Part shown: one piece after another, positions 1 through 7,726 of the stretch | How positions within the stretch are numbered: position 1 is the stretch's first letter | How the letters are laid out: each line of letters opens with the position of its first letter | From: Actinomycetota bacterium | GTDB taxonomy: Bacteria; Actinomycetota; Thermoleophilia; Solirubrobacterales; Solirubrobacteraceae | Direction of reading: 5' to 3' | Assembly: GCA_016781085.1 (NCBI GenBank) | Contig: JADDQZ010000059.1 | Coordinates: 1 to 35,912, forward strand | Length of the DNA: 35,912 bases | Notes under the pieces: model-generated | Database searches by the model: none | The model's input: the letters and a program-made list of their open reading frames with translations, nothing else | What the model was told of the DNA's origin: nothing | Made by a program: the position numbers and the translations under genes

Positions 1-2
1 AG

Positions 3-1109
3 CCGCGATCTGGTGAAGAGCTGGCAGAGCTCGAAGCGCGGCAGGAGCCCCGGCTTGTCAAGGCGCTTGAAATGGTCGCGCCGGGCACTTCGCTGAGGGC
101 CGGCATCGACAACATCGTCCATGCCCGCACGGGTGCGCTGATCGTCATGGGTGATCCGGACGAGCTCGCGTTCCTCTTTTCGGGCGGGATCAAGCTCGAC
201 ATCGACTACTCGCCTGCAATCCTCTATCAGCTCGCGAAGATGGACGGCGCCATCGCGATCAACGCGAACGGCACCAAAGTGGCTTCGGCAAACGTGCAGT
301 TGATGCCTGATCCGACCATTCTCTCGTCGGAGACAGGAACCCGGCATCGCACCGCCGAGCGCGTGTCCAAGCAGACCGACGCGCTGGTGATTGCGATCTC
401 GCAGCGGCGCGAAGTCGTCTCGCTCTACGTCGATGGTGCCAAGTACGTCCTCGAAGAAATCCCGACGGCGCTGGCCAAGGCCAACCAGGCGCTGCAAACC
501 CTGGACAAGTACCGCTCGCGCCTCGATCAGGTTTCCACCCGGTTGACCGCGCTGGAGTTCGAGGGCGGCGTCACCCTGCATGACGTCCTCACGGTGATCC
601 AGCGCGCCGAAATGGTTACGCGCATGGCCGTCGAGATCGAGCGCTACATCGTCGAGCTCGGCACCGAGGGCCGCTTGATCGAGATGCAGCTCGAAGAGAC
701 GATGGTCGGCGTGGCGGCAGAGAAGTCCGCGCTGCTGCTCGACTACGTCGCCGAGACCTCTGACGACGCCTTCGTCGCCACCCTCGACGCGATCGCTCGT
801 CTGCCGCATCCCGACTTGCTCGACTTCGGCCGCCTAGCCGAGTTGCTCGGCTACGACCGCAAGGTCAACACGCTTGACTTTCCGGTTTCTCCGCGCGGCC
901 ATCGCATCCTGGGCCGGATACCGCGGCTGCCGCGACTGGTAGTGCAGAACATCGTTCGGCAATTCAACGGCTTGGACGAAATCCTGGCTGCCGCCGACGG
1001 CGAGCTCGAAGCCGTCGAGGGCGTCGGCGAGATCCGGGCGAAGGACATCCGCGAGGGCCTTCGTCGCTTGCAGGAGATCAATCTCGTGGACCGCTACTTG
1101 CAGACTTGA
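3..1109 (+). CDS. disA: DisA, diadenylate cyclase (5' end outside window)
   Basis: Makes cyclic di-AMP from two ATP and scans DNA for branched structures. Counting from the internal ATG at 72, the DGA active-site motif is at residues 58-60 and the RHRT motif at 91-94, both hallmarks of the DAC domain. A long helical linker follows, and a C-terminal helix-hairpin-helix region (around residues 315-335, with GVGEIRAKDI). The frame is open from base 3 with no start codon upstream of 72, and the residues encoded there form the helix that precedes the conserved PGT motif in DisA proteins. The true start therefore probably lies upstream of the window; ATG 72 is the fallback. The stop is followed closely by carD. 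The family identity is very secure; only the start is uncertain. Confidence 0.95.
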   Translation, partial: PRSGEELAELEARQEPRLVKALEMVAPGTSLRAGIDNIVHARTGALIVMGDPDELAFLFSGGIKLDIDYSPAILYQLAKMDGAIAINANGTKVASANVQLMPDPTILSSETGTRHRTAERVSKQTDALVIAISQRREVVSLYVDGAKYVLEEIPTALAKANQALQTLDKYRSRLDQVSTRLTALEFEGGVTLHDVLTVIQRAEMVTRMAVEIERYIVELGTEGRLIEMQLEETMVGVAAEKSALLLDYVAETSDDAFVATLDAIARLPHPDLLDFGRLAELLGYDRKVNTLDFPVSPRGHRILGRIPRLPRLVVQNIVRQFNGLDEILAAADGELEAVEGVGEIRAKDIREGLRRLQEINLVDRYLQT

Positions 1110-1143
1110 ACCGCGCAGGCTGCCCCCGGGGCGGCCCGCTATC

Positions 1144-1151
1144 GAAGGGGG
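1144..1151 (+). promoter_or_regulatory. Ribosome binding site that decides the carD start
   Basis: A purine-rich GAAGGGGG run lies 4 bases before ATC 1156 and 7 bases before ATC 1159, in the carD reading frame. It is the only Shine-Dalgarno-like element between the disA stop and the conserved CarD N-terminus, and is the main argument for non-ATG initiation there. Confidence 0.5.
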
Positions 1152-1158
1152 AACCATC

Positions 1159-1815
1159 ATCCGCGAAACAGTTACCGAGCAGATCGACGACGTCGACATC
1201 ACGCGCGAAATCGAGTGCATCGACTTCCAAGTTGGCGACAACGTCGTTTATCCGCATCATGGCGCCGGCCAGGTCATCAAGAAGGAGCAAAAGCAGGTGC
1301 TTGGCGAAGTCCGCGAGTACCTCACGATCAAGATCCTTCACAACGACATGACGGTCATGGTCCCTTGCGCAAACGCTGGCAAGGCGGGGCTGCGCCGGGT
1401 GATCGACGAGGACACCGTCAAGAAAGTCCTCAGCGTGCTTTCCGCCGAAGTGTCGGAGATGCCCAAGAACTGGAACCGTCGCTTCAAGCACAACCGCGAC
1501 AAGATCAAGACCGGCGACATCTACGAGCTCGCCGAGGTGGTCCGTAACCTGGCGCTGCGCGAGCAGGACAAGGGCTTGTCGACGGGCGAGAAGCAGATGT
1601 ACACGCGCGCCAAGAAGATCCTTGCGTCCGAGCTGATGTATGCGCTCGAAAAGACCGAAGACGAAGCCGAAGTGCACCTCGACGGCATTCTCACCGGCGA
1701 GCGTGTCGCGACGATCGGGGATGGCCTGGTGGGCGAACGCATCGTCAGCATCGACGGCGCCCTCGCCGACGAAGACGTCGCGGACTTCGAAGACGAGGTC
1801 TCGGCGGCGAGCTGA
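1159..1815 (+). CDS. carD: CarD family transcriptional regulator, apparent ATC start
   Basis: CarD binds the RNA polymerase beta subunit and the upstream edge of the -10 element and stabilises open complexes, notably at rRNA promoters. The N-terminal RNAP-interaction domain is recognisable from the QVGDNVVYPHHGAG segment, followed by the helical DNA-binding domain with PKNWNRRFK and the GEKQMYTRAKKILASEL stretch. Start choice is unusual. The first ATG in frame (1297) falls inside the interaction domain and would remove its conserved first strands. Reading back from there, no ATG, GTG or TTG occurs in frame as far as the disA coding end. ATC 1159 (or 1156) lies just after a GAAGGGGG ribosome binding site and would give about 218 residues. 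A sequence error in the start codon is the alternative. The gene lies between disA and ispD, as expected for the family. Confidence 0.85.
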   Translation: MRETVTEQIDDVDITREIECIDFQVGDNVVYPHHGAGQVIKKEQKQVLGEVREYLTIKILHNDMTVMVPCANAGKAGLRRVIDEDTVKKVLSVLSAEVSEMPKNWNRRFKHNRDKIKTGDIYELAEVVRNLALREQDKGLSTGEKQMYTRAKKILASELMYALEKTEDEAEVHLDGILTGERVATIGDGLVGERIVSIDGALADEDVADFEDEVSAAS

Positions 1816-1828
1816 TTCGCTGTCGGCG

Positions 1829-2482
1829 ATGACGGCGGCCGCCGTGTTGGTGGCCGCCGGTAGCGGTCAGCGGCTGGGAGCAGGACAGCCGAAGGCGTTC
1901 GTACGGCTCGCCGGCCGGCCGCTGCTCGAGTGGTCGCTCGACGCTTTACGCACGGCCGGATTTGATGACATCGTCGTCGCGCTCCCTCCGGGGTTCGTGG
2001 CGCCGTCGGGCTGTCGCGGCGTAACAGGAGGGGCGACGCGCTCAGAATCGGTTCGCCTGGCGCTCGCGGCTTGCCCGGCCGGCGATGCGGTCGTCGTCCA
2101 TGACGCCGCTCGAGCGCTCGTGCCGCCGGCGTTGTTCGAGCAGACGCTCGCCGCACTGGCCGACGCAGATGCCGCCATCGCCGCCGCTCCGATGACCGAC
2201 ACCGTCAAGGAAGCCGACTCATCCCGACTGGTGGCGGCAACCCTTGACCGCTCCCGGCTGTGGTTGGTGCAGACGCCTCAGGCCTTCCGGCGCGACGTCC
2301 TCGAGCGCGCGCTGGATGTGCCCGCTGCAGTTCTCGCCGAAGCGACCGACGACGCTTCCCTGGTGGAGCGCGCCGGGGGGCGCGTACGCGTCGTAGAGTC
2401 CAGCGCCGAGAACTTCAAGGTGACCACGCCGTACGACTTCAAGGTGGCCGAGCTCCTGCTACGCGAGCGTCAACCATGCTGA
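1829..2482 (+). CDS. ispD: IspD, 2-C-methyl-D-erythritol 4-phosphate cytidylyltransferase
   Basis: Transfers CMP to methylerythritol phosphate, the third step of the non-mevalonate isoprenoid pathway. The 217-residue product has the nucleotide-binding GSGQR at residues 11-15, the PK pair at 21-22, GGATRSESV at 67-75 and HDAAR at 91-95, all in family positions. The final region contains FKVTTPYDF, typical of IspD C-termini. The start at ATG 1829 puts the GxGxR loop at the normal distance from the N-terminus; upstream codons in this frame lie inside carD. The gene begins 13 bases after the carD stop and overlaps the next gene at ATGCTGA, which indicates one transcript with translational coupling. 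Confidence 0.95.
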   Translation: MTAAAVLVAAGSGQRLGAGQPKAFVRLAGRPLLEWSLDALRTAGFDDIVVALPPGFVAPSGCRGVTGGATRSESVRLALAACPAGDAVVVHDAARALVPPALFEQTLAALADADAAIAAAPMTDTVKEADSSRLVAATLDRSRLWLVQTPQAFRRDVLERALDVPAAVLAEATDDASLVERAGGRVRVVESSAENFKVTTPYDFKVAELLLRERQPC

Positions 2483-3309
2483 CCGATTACCACGTTCACC
2501 TGCGACCGGATGAAGAGTCCGCCACCGCCGCTCAATACCTCACCGCGTCCAACGCTGAGCGCTACCGCGAGGCCGCTTCCGAGCGGGGCATCGAAGAGCT
2601 CGGGGTCGCTGAGCACATCCACCGCTTCACGCAGTGCCTGGAGGTGTGGCAGCATCCGTGGTACCGGCGCTGGGCGGCCGACGATATGGAGTCATACGTT
2701 GGCTTCGTGCGCGAGGAGACAGATCTTCGCGTGGGGCTGGAAGCCGACTTCCTGCCGGGCCGCGAAGACAAGCTACAAACGCTGCTGGAGCGCCACGACT
2801 TCGACTACGTCGTCGGCTCAGTGCACTTTCTCGGTGACTTCTCCGTCGACGTCAATGAGGAACCCCTCGATGTCTGGAGGCGCGCTTCGACTCCACATCA
2901 GGTATGGGAGCGCTACTTCCGCACACTCGCCGAGGCGGCGCGCTGCGGGCTGTTCGACATCCTTGCGCACCCGGATCTCGTCAAGGTGTGGGGCAAGGGA
3001 CGTCCGACTCCCGACCGCGACCCTCGCTTCTACTACGAGCCTGCCGTGGAAGCGATGGCCGAAGGAGGCGTGGCGGTGGAAGTCTCCACAGCCGGGCTCC
3101 GCAAGCCGGTGGGGGAGATGTACCCGAGTCGCCCTCTTCTGGAGATGATCGTGGACGCCGGTTGCCCAATCGCGCTTTCCAGCGACGCGCACATGCCCGA
3201 GCAACTCGGATACGAGTACGAGCAGGCGGTGGGACTGCTTGGAGAGCTGGGGGTCTCGGAGATCTCGGTCTTCGATCGCCGTTCACGCCGCAGCGCTCCG
3301 CTCGGCTGA
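2476..3309 (+). CDS. PHP-domain phosphoesterase, histidinol-phosphatase (HisJ) type
   Basis: A 277-residue PHP hydrolase. The metal ligands are in the expected order: H6 and H8 (DYHVHL), E46 and H47 (AEHIH), E89 (GLEADF), H117 (GSVHF), H165 (LAHPD), E202, and D237 with H239 (SSDAH). The closest described group is HisJ-type histidinol phosphatase, which hydrolyses histidinol phosphate, but the substrate cannot be read from sequence. The start codon lies inside the last codons of ispD (ATGCTGA), and ispF follows 5 bases after the stop, so the gene is embedded in the isoprenoid operon rather than with histidine genes. A phosphatase acting on another phosphorylated metabolite is therefore possible. 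Confidence 0.85.
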   Translation: MLTDYHVHLRPDEESATAAQYLTASNAERYREAASERGIEELGVAEHIHRFTQCLEVWQHPWYRRWAADDMESYVGFVREETDLRVGLEADFLPGREDKLQTLLERHDFDYVVGSVHFLGDFSVDVNEEPLDVWRRASTPHQVWERYFRTLAEAARCGLFDILAHPDLVKVWGKGRPTPDRDPRFYYEPAVEAMAEGGVAVEVSTAGLRKPVGEMYPSRPLLEMIVDAGCPIALSSDAHMPEQLGYEYEQAVGLLGELGVSEISVFDRRSRRSAPLG

Positions 3310-3314
3310 GAACG

Positions 3315-3794
3315 GTGAGCAGCATCTTTCAGAGTGGGATCGGCCTTGACTCGCACGCCTTCGTACCGGGCCGGCGCCTGGTGCTGGGAGGTGTGGAGAT
3401 TCCTTACGAGCGAGGACTAGCCGGTCACTCAGACGCCGACGTGCTCACGCATGCGGTCATCGACGCCATCCTGGGAGCGGCCGGGATGGGTGACATCGGC
3501 ATCCACTTCCCGGACACCGACCCCCGTTTCAAGGACGCCGACTCCATGGGTCTGCTCGCCGAAGTCCTTCATCGCGTTCGTGCCGCTGGGTGGGAAGTGA
3601 CCCATGTCGACACGACCGTGATGCTTGAACGCCCCAAGCTCGTCGCACACCGCGAGGACCTCGTCGCGTCGTTGACTGCTGCGGTCGGCTGCAGTGTCAA
3701 CTTGAAGGCTACGACAGGCGAAGGCATGGGATTCGTCGGCCGCGGCGAGGGAGCGGCGGCGATGGCAGTGGCAACGCTCAAACGCCGCGGGTGA
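3315..3794 (+). CDS. ispF: IspF, 2-C-methyl-D-erythritol 2,4-cyclodiphosphate synthase
   Basis: Cyclises CDP-methylerythritol phosphate with loss of CMP. The product has 159 residues, the usual length. Zinc ligands are D12 and H14 (GLDSH) and H46 (in the ADVLTHA stretch); the MGDIGIHFPDTDP signature and the C-terminal KATTGEGMGFVGRGEG loop are present. The start is GTG at 3315, five bases after the PHP gene, and gives the N-terminus expected for the family. Together with ispD it supplies two consecutive-acting MEP pathway enzymes (IspE, which acts between them, is not in the window). Confidence 0.95.
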   Translation: MSSIFQSGIGLDSHAFVPGRRLVLGGVEIPYERGLAGHSDADVLTHAVIDAILGAAGMGDIGIHFPDTDPRFKDADSMGLLAEVLHRVRAAGWEVTHVDTTVMLERPKLVAHREDLVASLTAAVGCSVNLKATTGEGMGFVGRGEGAAAMAVATLKRRG

Positions 3795-3818
3795 AGCGCC
3801 CGGCGTCGGCACAGGGCC

Positions 3819-3837
3819 CGGTCGCCCGGAGCGACCG
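3819..3837 (+). terminator. Hairpin after ispF, possible bidirectional terminator
   Basis: Perfect 7-bp stem CGGTCGC / GCGACCG with a 5-base loop, 24 bases after the ispF stop and between convergent genes. There is no T-run, so this is only a candidate. Confidence 0.35.
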
Positions 3838-3956
3838 CACCCTCAGCGGGCGCGCGAGGATCGCATCGCTGCAAGTTGCTGAAGCCCAGAGTCGCCGGCC
3901 AGGCGGGCATAATTGTCGCTTTCCCGTGGGTATAGGCCGATCCTTCCCTGTGCGTC

Positions 3957-4256
3957 CTAGTGCGCACCGTACCCGTAGCGCTTGGTGAGCGAAGACGCAC
4001 GCAGGCACGCTTGCGGCTTGGCGTAAAGCTCGGCGCGCAGCTCGTCGTAGCTGGCGCCGATTGCCTGCTCATCGAATCCTTTCCGCAGCCCGTGCACCCG
4101 GACGTGGAGTTGCTCCTCGGTGAGCTCGTATGGCCGGCTCGACAGCAGCCTATGTTGCAGCTCGGCCACAGTCGGTTGCGCGCGGGCCGGAGGTACCTCG
4201 GCCGTCACGACGCGGCAATCCTCTGCCGTGCGGATGAAGGCCTCGGTGCAGGACAT
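3957..4256 (-). CDS. DUF6157 family protein, short
   Basis: A 99-residue minus-strand protein of unknown function. It follows the pattern I recall for DUF6157: an N-terminal FIRTAEDCRVVTAEVPP-like segment, a central PYELTEEQL, and the C-terminal CLRASSLTKRYGYG. Family members normally continue for about 25-30 residues after the KRYGWG-like motif, whereas here a stop codon comes two codons later, so this copy looks shortened at the C-terminus. It is transcribed against ispF and cysS and is the only minus-strand gene in the left block. Family assignment is by recalled motif only. Confidence 0.65.
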   Translation of the reverse strand: MSCTEAFIRTAEDCRVVTAEVPPARAQPTVAELQHRLLSSRPYELTEEQLHVRVHGLRKGFDEQAIGASYDELRAELYAKPQACLRASSLTKRYGYGAH

Positions 4257-4369
4257 GAGCCGAGGCTACAGTGCAGGACTCGCTGCGTGTGCGACCGCTT
4301 ATCCCCGAGCTATGTGCCCTCCACGGCGCTGTCGGCTGGTCACCGCGCAACGCCGCTGCTTCTCGTATC

Positions 4370-5731
4370 GTGGCGGACGTGCGCTTCATAAGCATTCACG
4401 ACACGCGCACCGGATCTGCGCTGCCGCTCCAGACTGGCGTCGAGGGTCGCGTCGGGATCTACGCCTGCGGTCCGACCGTTTATTCGCGCGTCCATGTCGG
4501 CAACGCTCGCCCGTTCGTGGTCTTCTCAGTTCTGAAGCGCTTCCTCGAGCGCGAGGGCTACCACGTGACCCTTGTCGTCAACGTCACCGACGTCAACGAC
4601 AAGATCTACGACGCTGCCCGAGTCGCCGGCCGAAGCTCCGACGAGTTGGCCCGCGAGATGACCGCCCACTACATCGCAGACACCGACCGGCTGCGGCTGG
4701 GGCGTCCGGACTTCGAGCCGCGGGCAACAGAAACGATTCAGCCGATCATCGGCCTGATCGACGATCTGGTCAGCCGCGGGCACGCCTATGCCGAACAAGG
4801 CGACGTCTACTTCCGCGTCCGGTCTCTGCCGAGCTACGGCGATCTGTCACATCGCGATGTCGACCAGATGGATCAGGGAGAGGGCGTCGAGGGGGCGGCG
4901 CTCAAAGAAGACCCGCTCGACTTTGCGCTGTGGAAAGCAGCCAAACCGGGAGAAGACGTCTTCTGGGACTCGCCGTGGGGAACTGGCCGTCCCGGATGGC
5001 ACATCGAGTGCTCCGCGATGGCCGAAGAGCTCCTTGGCGTGGGCTTTGAAATCCACGGTGGAGGGATCGACCTCGCTTTTCCCCACCACGAGAACGAGGC
5101 CGCCCAAACGCTCGCGGCCCGCGGCGAGCAGCTCGCTCGCATCTGGATGCATAACGGCATGGTGGAGCTCGGCGGCCACGAGAAGATGAGCAAGTCGCTC
5201 GGCAACATCCGCGGACTCGCCGACGTGATTGACGAGTTCGGCCGTGACGCCGTCTTGTACTGGCTGCTTTCGGGTCACTACCGCCAGCCACTGGCCTTTG
5301 CCCCAGAAACGCTGGAGGCCGCGGCGGCCTCTCTTCAGCGAATCGTGGAAGCCGGGCGGCGGCTGGGCGGGGCAGAGCCAAACGCCGAGTGCAGCGACTC
5401 GCATGACGCGTTCTTCGCCGCTCTGGCCGACGACTTCAACACTCCACGCGCCCTTGCCGCGCTGTTCGGCTGGATCAACGCCGCCAACCGATGCGATCCG
5501 GCTCCGGCGCGTGGGCAACTCGAAGGCATGCTCGGGATCCTCGGTCTGGCCAATTTGCTGGAAGGAGAGGAGCAGGCGCCGGCGGAAGTGGTCGCGCTGG
5601 CTCAGCGCCGTGACGAGGCCAGGGCGGCCAAGGATTGGGCAACGGCTGACGCCTTGCGCGACGAGCTGGCCGCTCTGGGATGGGAGGTGCGTGATGGCAC
5701 GTCGGGACCAGAACTCATCAAGACGTTCTGA
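4370..5731 (+). CDS. cysS: CysS, cysteinyl-tRNA synthetase
   Basis: Class I synthetase that activates cysteine and charges tRNA-Cys. The 453-residue product has the zinc ligands C33 (IYACGPTVY), C214 (WHIECSAMA) and the PHHENE histidines near 239-240. The HIGH-like motif reads HVGN at 42-45 and KMSKS is at 272-276. A DALR-like helical C-terminus follows, ending with the RDEARAAKDWATAD helix. Two GTG codons, 4370 and 4379, are plausible starts; neither has a strong ribosome binding site. The longer ATG-initiated frame from 4271 would add an unrelated N-terminus. The last 38 bases overlap rlmB, so the two are co-translated. Confidence 0.94.
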   Translation: MADVRFISIHDTRTGSALPLQTGVEGRVGIYACGPTVYSRVHVGNARPFVVFSVLKRFLEREGYHVTLVVNVTDVNDKIYDAARVAGRSSDELAREMTAHYIADTDRLRLGRPDFEPRATETIQPIIGLIDDLVSRGHAYAEQGDVYFRVRSLPSYGDLSHRDVDQMDQGEGVEGAALKEDPLDFALWKAAKPGEDVFWDSPWGTGRPGWHIECSAMAEELLGVGFEIHGGGIDLAFPHHENEAAQTLAARGEQLARIWMHNGMVELGGHEKMSKSLGNIRGLADVIDEFGRDAVLYWLLSGHYRQPLAFAPETLEAAAASLQRIVEAGRRLGGAEPNAECSDSHDAFFAALADDFNTPRALAALFGWINAANRCDPAPARGQLEGMLGILGLANLLEGEEQAPAEVVALAQRRDEARAAKDWATADALRDELAALGWEVRDGTSGPELIKTF

Positions 5732-6737
5732 CAAGACCGCGAGCTCTCGAGACAAGCCGTCCGAGCGCCCGGGCAAGCCGGGAAGTTCGCGGGACAAGCC
5801 AGCCGGACGCCCGGGCAAGCCGGGAAGTTCGCGGGAGAAGCCGGCTGGACGCCCGGATAGGGCCGCGGGCGGCCGCGACGACCGGGTTCCGGGAAGGCCG
5901 AAGAAGTTTTCCGCCGGCGAGACAACACGAGCTCATAGGGGATCGACAGGTTCCGAAGAACTGCCACGCTCGGGCTCCGGCGGTCGATCGCCAGCTGGCC
6001 GTCCGGGTCAACGCGCAACAGCGCAAGAAGGCACTCCCGTCGCTTACGGAATGGTGGTGTACGGGCGCAACCCGGTCCGCGAGGCACTGAAGGGACGCCG
6101 GCACGTGCGCCGGATCTGGGCGACGCGCGCTGCAAATGAGGATTGGAGTGGTCCAAAGCCGGAGCTCGTCGACGCCGATACCCTCACCAGCCTCTGTGGG
6201 TCAGACGCCCACCAGGGGATCTGCGCCGATGTCTCGGCATACGAATACGTCGACGCGGTCGGCCTTCTGTCGCAAGCCAATCCAGTGATCGTGGCGCTCG
6301 ACGAAGTCACGGACCCTCAGAACCTTGGGGCGGTCTGTCGCAGTGCCGAATGCGCGGGCGCAACCGGCGTGGTCCTGCCTGAACGCCGCTCGGCTGAAGT
6401 CACCGGCGCAGTCTGCAAGGCGTCCGCCGGTGCGGTCGAGCACTTGAAGATCGCGCGTGTGCGCAACCTCGCCGACTTCCTTGCCGACGCCAAGGCAGCC
6501 GGTTGCTGGTGTTACGGTGCCGCCGCCGACGCCGCGAACCCTTATGACTCCCCGGACTTCACCGGTGGCGTCGTGCTGGTCCTGGGTGCCGAAGGGCGGG
6601 GCCTGCGCCCGCGTGTCGCCGCGTCGTGTGACGAGCTGGTGTCGCTGCCGACTCACGGTCGAATCGAGTCGCTCAACGTCAGCGCTACCGCCGCGGTACT
6701 GCTGTACGAGATCTTGCAAAAGCGATCTGGGCCTTGA
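5694..6737 (+). CDS. rlmB: RlmB-like 23S rRNA 2'-O-methyltransferase with repetitive tail
   Basis: SpoU/TrmH-family enzyme expected to methylate the ribose of a 23S rRNA guanosine (Gm2251 in E. coli numbering). The N-terminal substrate-binding domain starts around residue 118 (GMVVYGRNPVREAL). The knotted methyltransferase domain has DPQNLGA at 207-213, GAEGRGL at 298-304 and SLNVS at 326-330. Residues 1-115 are an extra, charged, low-complexity extension with a 14-residue tandem repeat (25-38 and 39-52). ATG 5694 has a good GGGAGG ribosome binding site and lies inside cysS. If translation began after the extension, ATG 6051 would be the first option, but it has no visible ribosome binding site and would start at the GMVVYG strand. 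Confidence 0.92.
   Translation: MARRDQNSSRRSDKTASSRDKPSERPGKPGSSRDKPAGRPGKPGSSREKPAGRPDRAAGGRDDRVPGRPKKFSAGETTRAHRGSTGSEELPRSGSGGRSPAGRPGQRATAQEGTPVAYGMVVYGRNPVREALKGRRHVRRIWATRAANEDWSGPKPELVDADTLTSLCGSDAHQGICADVSAYEYVDAVGLLSQANPVIVALDEVTDPQNLGAVCRSAECAGATGVVLPERRSAEVTGAVCKASAGAVEHLKIARVRNLADFLADAKAAGCWCYGAAADAANPYDSPDFTGGVVLVLGAEGRGLRPRVAASCDELVSLPTHGRIESLNVSATAAVLLYEILQKRSGP
5766..5849 (+). repeat. 42-base tandem repeat inside rlmB
   Basis: Two copies of a 42-base unit (5766-5807 and 5808-5849) encode RPGKPGSSRDKPAG and RPGKPGSSREKPAG; partial copies flank them on both sides. The bases are nearly identical between copies, so the duplication is recent or kept by conversion. Confidence 0.85.
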
Positions 6738-6761
6738 CATGTCCACATAACCGTGCACAAT
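6734..6761 (+). promoter_or_regulatory. Candidate sigma-70 type promoter for the SigH-like gene
   Basis: A perfect TTGACA (6734-6739) overlaps the rlmB stop codon. After a 16-base spacer comes CACAAT (6756-6761), four of six matches to TATAAT. It lies about 120 bases before the sigma factor start, so the gene may have its own transcript. Confidence 0.4.
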
Positions 6762-6881
6762 GCAGCCAAGTAAACGTGAGCTTGAGGGTTACGAAGTGGC
6801 CCGGGTTCGCGATCAGATCGGCGCCAGGGGAGGAGTGCGCCACGAGATCACGGTCCCGCAAGGGCCGTGGGAAGGATTGTC

Positions 6882-7529
6882 GTGGCTCGTACCTCCCCGA
6901 AGTCTCAAGTACAGGTCCAGGTTGCAGACGAGTACTTGATAGCGCTAGCCAAGCAGGGAAGCGAGGACGCCCACCATCGTCTCGTGCGCCGCTACCACTC
7001 GTTCGTGCGGCTCAAGGCGTCGTCTTACTTCCTCATCGGAGGCGATTCCGACGACCTGATCCAGGAGGGGCTGGTCGGGCTCTACAAGGCGATCCGAGAC
7101 TTCCGCTCCGACCGCGAGTCTTCGTTTCGCAACTTCGCCGAGCTTTGCATAACGCGGCAGATCATCACTGCGGTCAAGACCGCCACGCGCAACAAGCACA
7201 CCCCGCTGAACGGCTACGTCTCGTTTTCGGCGACCGTGGCGGGAGCCAGCGAAGGCGACACCACTCTTGATGAGATGCTGCCCGGCTCCACCGTTTGGGA
7301 TCCGGTCAATCAGGTGATCTCCTCGGAAGAGCTGTCGTCGCTTGTCGACTGCCTTTCCACCGTGCTGTCCGAACTCGAATCCCGGGTCCTCGGGCTGTAC
7401 CTCGACGGGCGCGCCTACACGGAGATCGGCGAGATGCTGGACTGCGACGCCAAGACTGTCGACAATGCGTTGCAGCGCGTCAAGCGCAAGATCGGCGCGC
7501 ACCTGACATCCCGGCAAGTGCTGGCCTGA
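6882..7529 (+). CDS. sigH: SigH-type (sigma-30 like) RNA polymerase sigma factor
   Basis: A 215-residue sigma-70 family protein. Region 2 contains GGDSDDLIQEGLVGLYKAI (core binding) and the SSFRNFAELCITRQIITAV helix for -10 recognition. Region 4 at the C-terminus contains LESRVLGLYLDGRAYTEIG and the CDAKTVDNALQRVKRK recognition helix. The EGLVGLYKAIRDF stretch and the position right after rlmB match SigH of Firmicutes and its actinobacterial relatives. GTG 6882 is preferred because GGGAAGGA lies 6 bases upstream; GTG 6867 is the alternative. A promoter-like element occurs at 6734-6761 and a perfect hairpin follows the gene. What regulon it controls here cannot be told. Confidence 0.88.
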   Translation: MARTSPKSQVQVQVADEYLIALAKQGSEDAHHRLVRRYHSFVRLKASSYFLIGGDSDDLIQEGLVGLYKAIRDFRSDRESSFRNFAELCITRQIITAVKTATRNKHTPLNGYVSFSATVAGASEGDTTLDEMLPGSTVWDPVNQVISSEELSSLVDCLSTVLSELESRVLGLYLDGRAYTEIGEMLDCDAKTVDNALQRVKRKIGAHLTSRQVLA

Positions 7530-7545
7530 GCGTCCGGTAAGACTC

Positions 7546-7572
7546 GGCCACCGCTCAAAAAACGCGGTGGCC
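7546..7572 (+). terminator. Hairpin after sigH
   Basis: Perfect 9-bp stem GGCCACCGC / GCGGTGGCC with a 9-base A-rich loop, 16 bases after the sigma factor stop. No T-run follows on the plus strand. The symmetrical stem could serve both convergent transcripts. Confidence 0.45.
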
Positions 7573-7726
7573 GTTGGAGGAAGTCTCAAGTCAGTAGCTT
7601 CAGGTCCTTCGGGTCGCCGGGGCATGGCGGCTTGCACCCCTCCCTAGCGGTGCTGCCGACGGATATCCGGCCGCTTACCGCGTCATCGCTGGCGTCGCGA
7701 CGCCGGGCGGCTGGGCGGCTAAGCCC

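Noticed and set aside
3791-3988. Plus-strand 65-codon frame after ispF
   Set aside because: No ribosome binding site, low-complexity arginine-rich product, overlaps the hairpin and the DUF6157 gene.
4847-5818. Minus-strand open frame of 323 residues across cysS
   Set aside because: Antisense shadow of cysS in high-GC DNA; arginine/proline-rich without domain pattern, while the plus strand encodes a complete synthetase.
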